From CAJBVG01 sp044337515 (GTDB lineage Bacteria > Bacteroidota > Bacteroidia > Sphingobacteriales > Sphingobacteriaceae), in NCBI GenBank assembly GCA_044337515.1, contig JBIINK010000078.1, positions 1 through 6,870 on the forward strand: 6,870 nt of DNA, written 5' to 3'. Positions 6,656-6,870 of the stretch are shown here, piece by piece. Positions within the stretch are counted from its first letter, which is position 1. Each line of letters starts with the position of its first letter. The position numbers and the translations under genes were made by a program. The notes below the pieces were generated by a model that was not told the DNA's origin, made no database searches, and worked only from the letters and a program-made list of their open reading frames with translations.

Positions 6656-6870
6656 TTAGATTTTCTTTTTTAATTCTGCCCAAAGATCATGATAAGCCAA
6701 GGCTGCGCGCGAGTAGGTAGAATATGAAACAAGAGGTGCTTCGTAAATTCCCATACGTTCTACATCGCTTGAATATGGTATAGCTGTTTTAAGAATATGT
6801 TTTTTCTTGGTGTACTCTTCAACAATATCATTGTGCATATTTTTACGTGCATCGTACATCGAGAAAAATC
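6656..6870 (-). CDS. ParA/Soj-family ATPase, C-terminal part (5' end outside window)
   Basis: The visible 70 codons run from the right edge to a TAA at 6656. The sequence FFSMYDARKN matches the ParA motif hydrophobic-T/S-MYD-R-N, which lies near two thirds of the way through these deviant-Walker ATPases. The later VERMGIYEAPLVSY and AYHDLWAELKKKI match the usual C-terminal region. ParA proteins dimerise on ATP and bind DNA non-specifically to move chromosomes, plasmids or protein complexes. The ERMG-APL and LWAEL ending looks more like an orphan ParA than the chromosomal Soj next to ParB, but this is a weak impression. The ATP-binding motifs lie outside the window, so activity cannot be judged. 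The internal ATG at 6859 is not the start, because the motif continues upstream of it. Confidence 0.75.
   Translation of the reverse strand, partial: FFSMYDARKNMHNDIVEEYTKKKHILKTAIPYSSDVERMGIYEAPLVSYSTYSRAALAYHDLWAELKKKI

Overview
The window looks like an ordinary chromosomal stretch from a member of the Bacteroidota, probably Flavobacteriales or a relative. This rests on an exported S9B peptidase very like the Porphyromonas prolyl tripeptidyl peptidase, a Bacteroidota-style RecG, AT-rich coding DNA, no clear Shine-Dalgarno sequences, and one good match to the TAnnTTTG promoter element of that phylum. I cannot place it to genus from sequence alone.

Layout: 1-200 is non-coding and holds a strong short hairpin followed by two short-period tandem arrays. 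Then, all on the minus strand and read right to left, come recG (3527-5626), an S9B prolyl di/tripeptidyl peptidase (1307-3415), and a membrane-anchored SelL/peroxiredoxin-like thiol protein (201-1148). A DMT/EamA family transporter (5690-6571) is divergent from recG across a 63-bp gap. It converges with a ParA-type ATPase whose C-terminal 70 residues enter from the right edge (6656-6870, minus strand).

The four complete genes are household or general-physiology functions: replication-fork repair, peptide degradation in the periplasm, thiol redox chemistry and small-molecule export. They do not form an obvious pathway. The same-strand genes are separated by 158 and 111 bp of repeat-bearing DNA, so tight operon coupling is not evident.

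The unusual signal is in the spacers. Every spacer that follows a 3' gene end carries a short tandem array with a strict 7- or 8-bp period, and each array uses a different word or words: cgaagNNN, aattcac/aactcac, ctggtaa, gagctac-like, taatatgt. Two arrays are also folded into inverted repeats, one of them a perfect 36-bp stem. The arrays run right up to, and in two cases supply, the stop codons of the adjoining genes. The only promoter-only spacer, between recG and the transporter, has none. I see no mobile element, CRISPR array, RNA gene or defence system.
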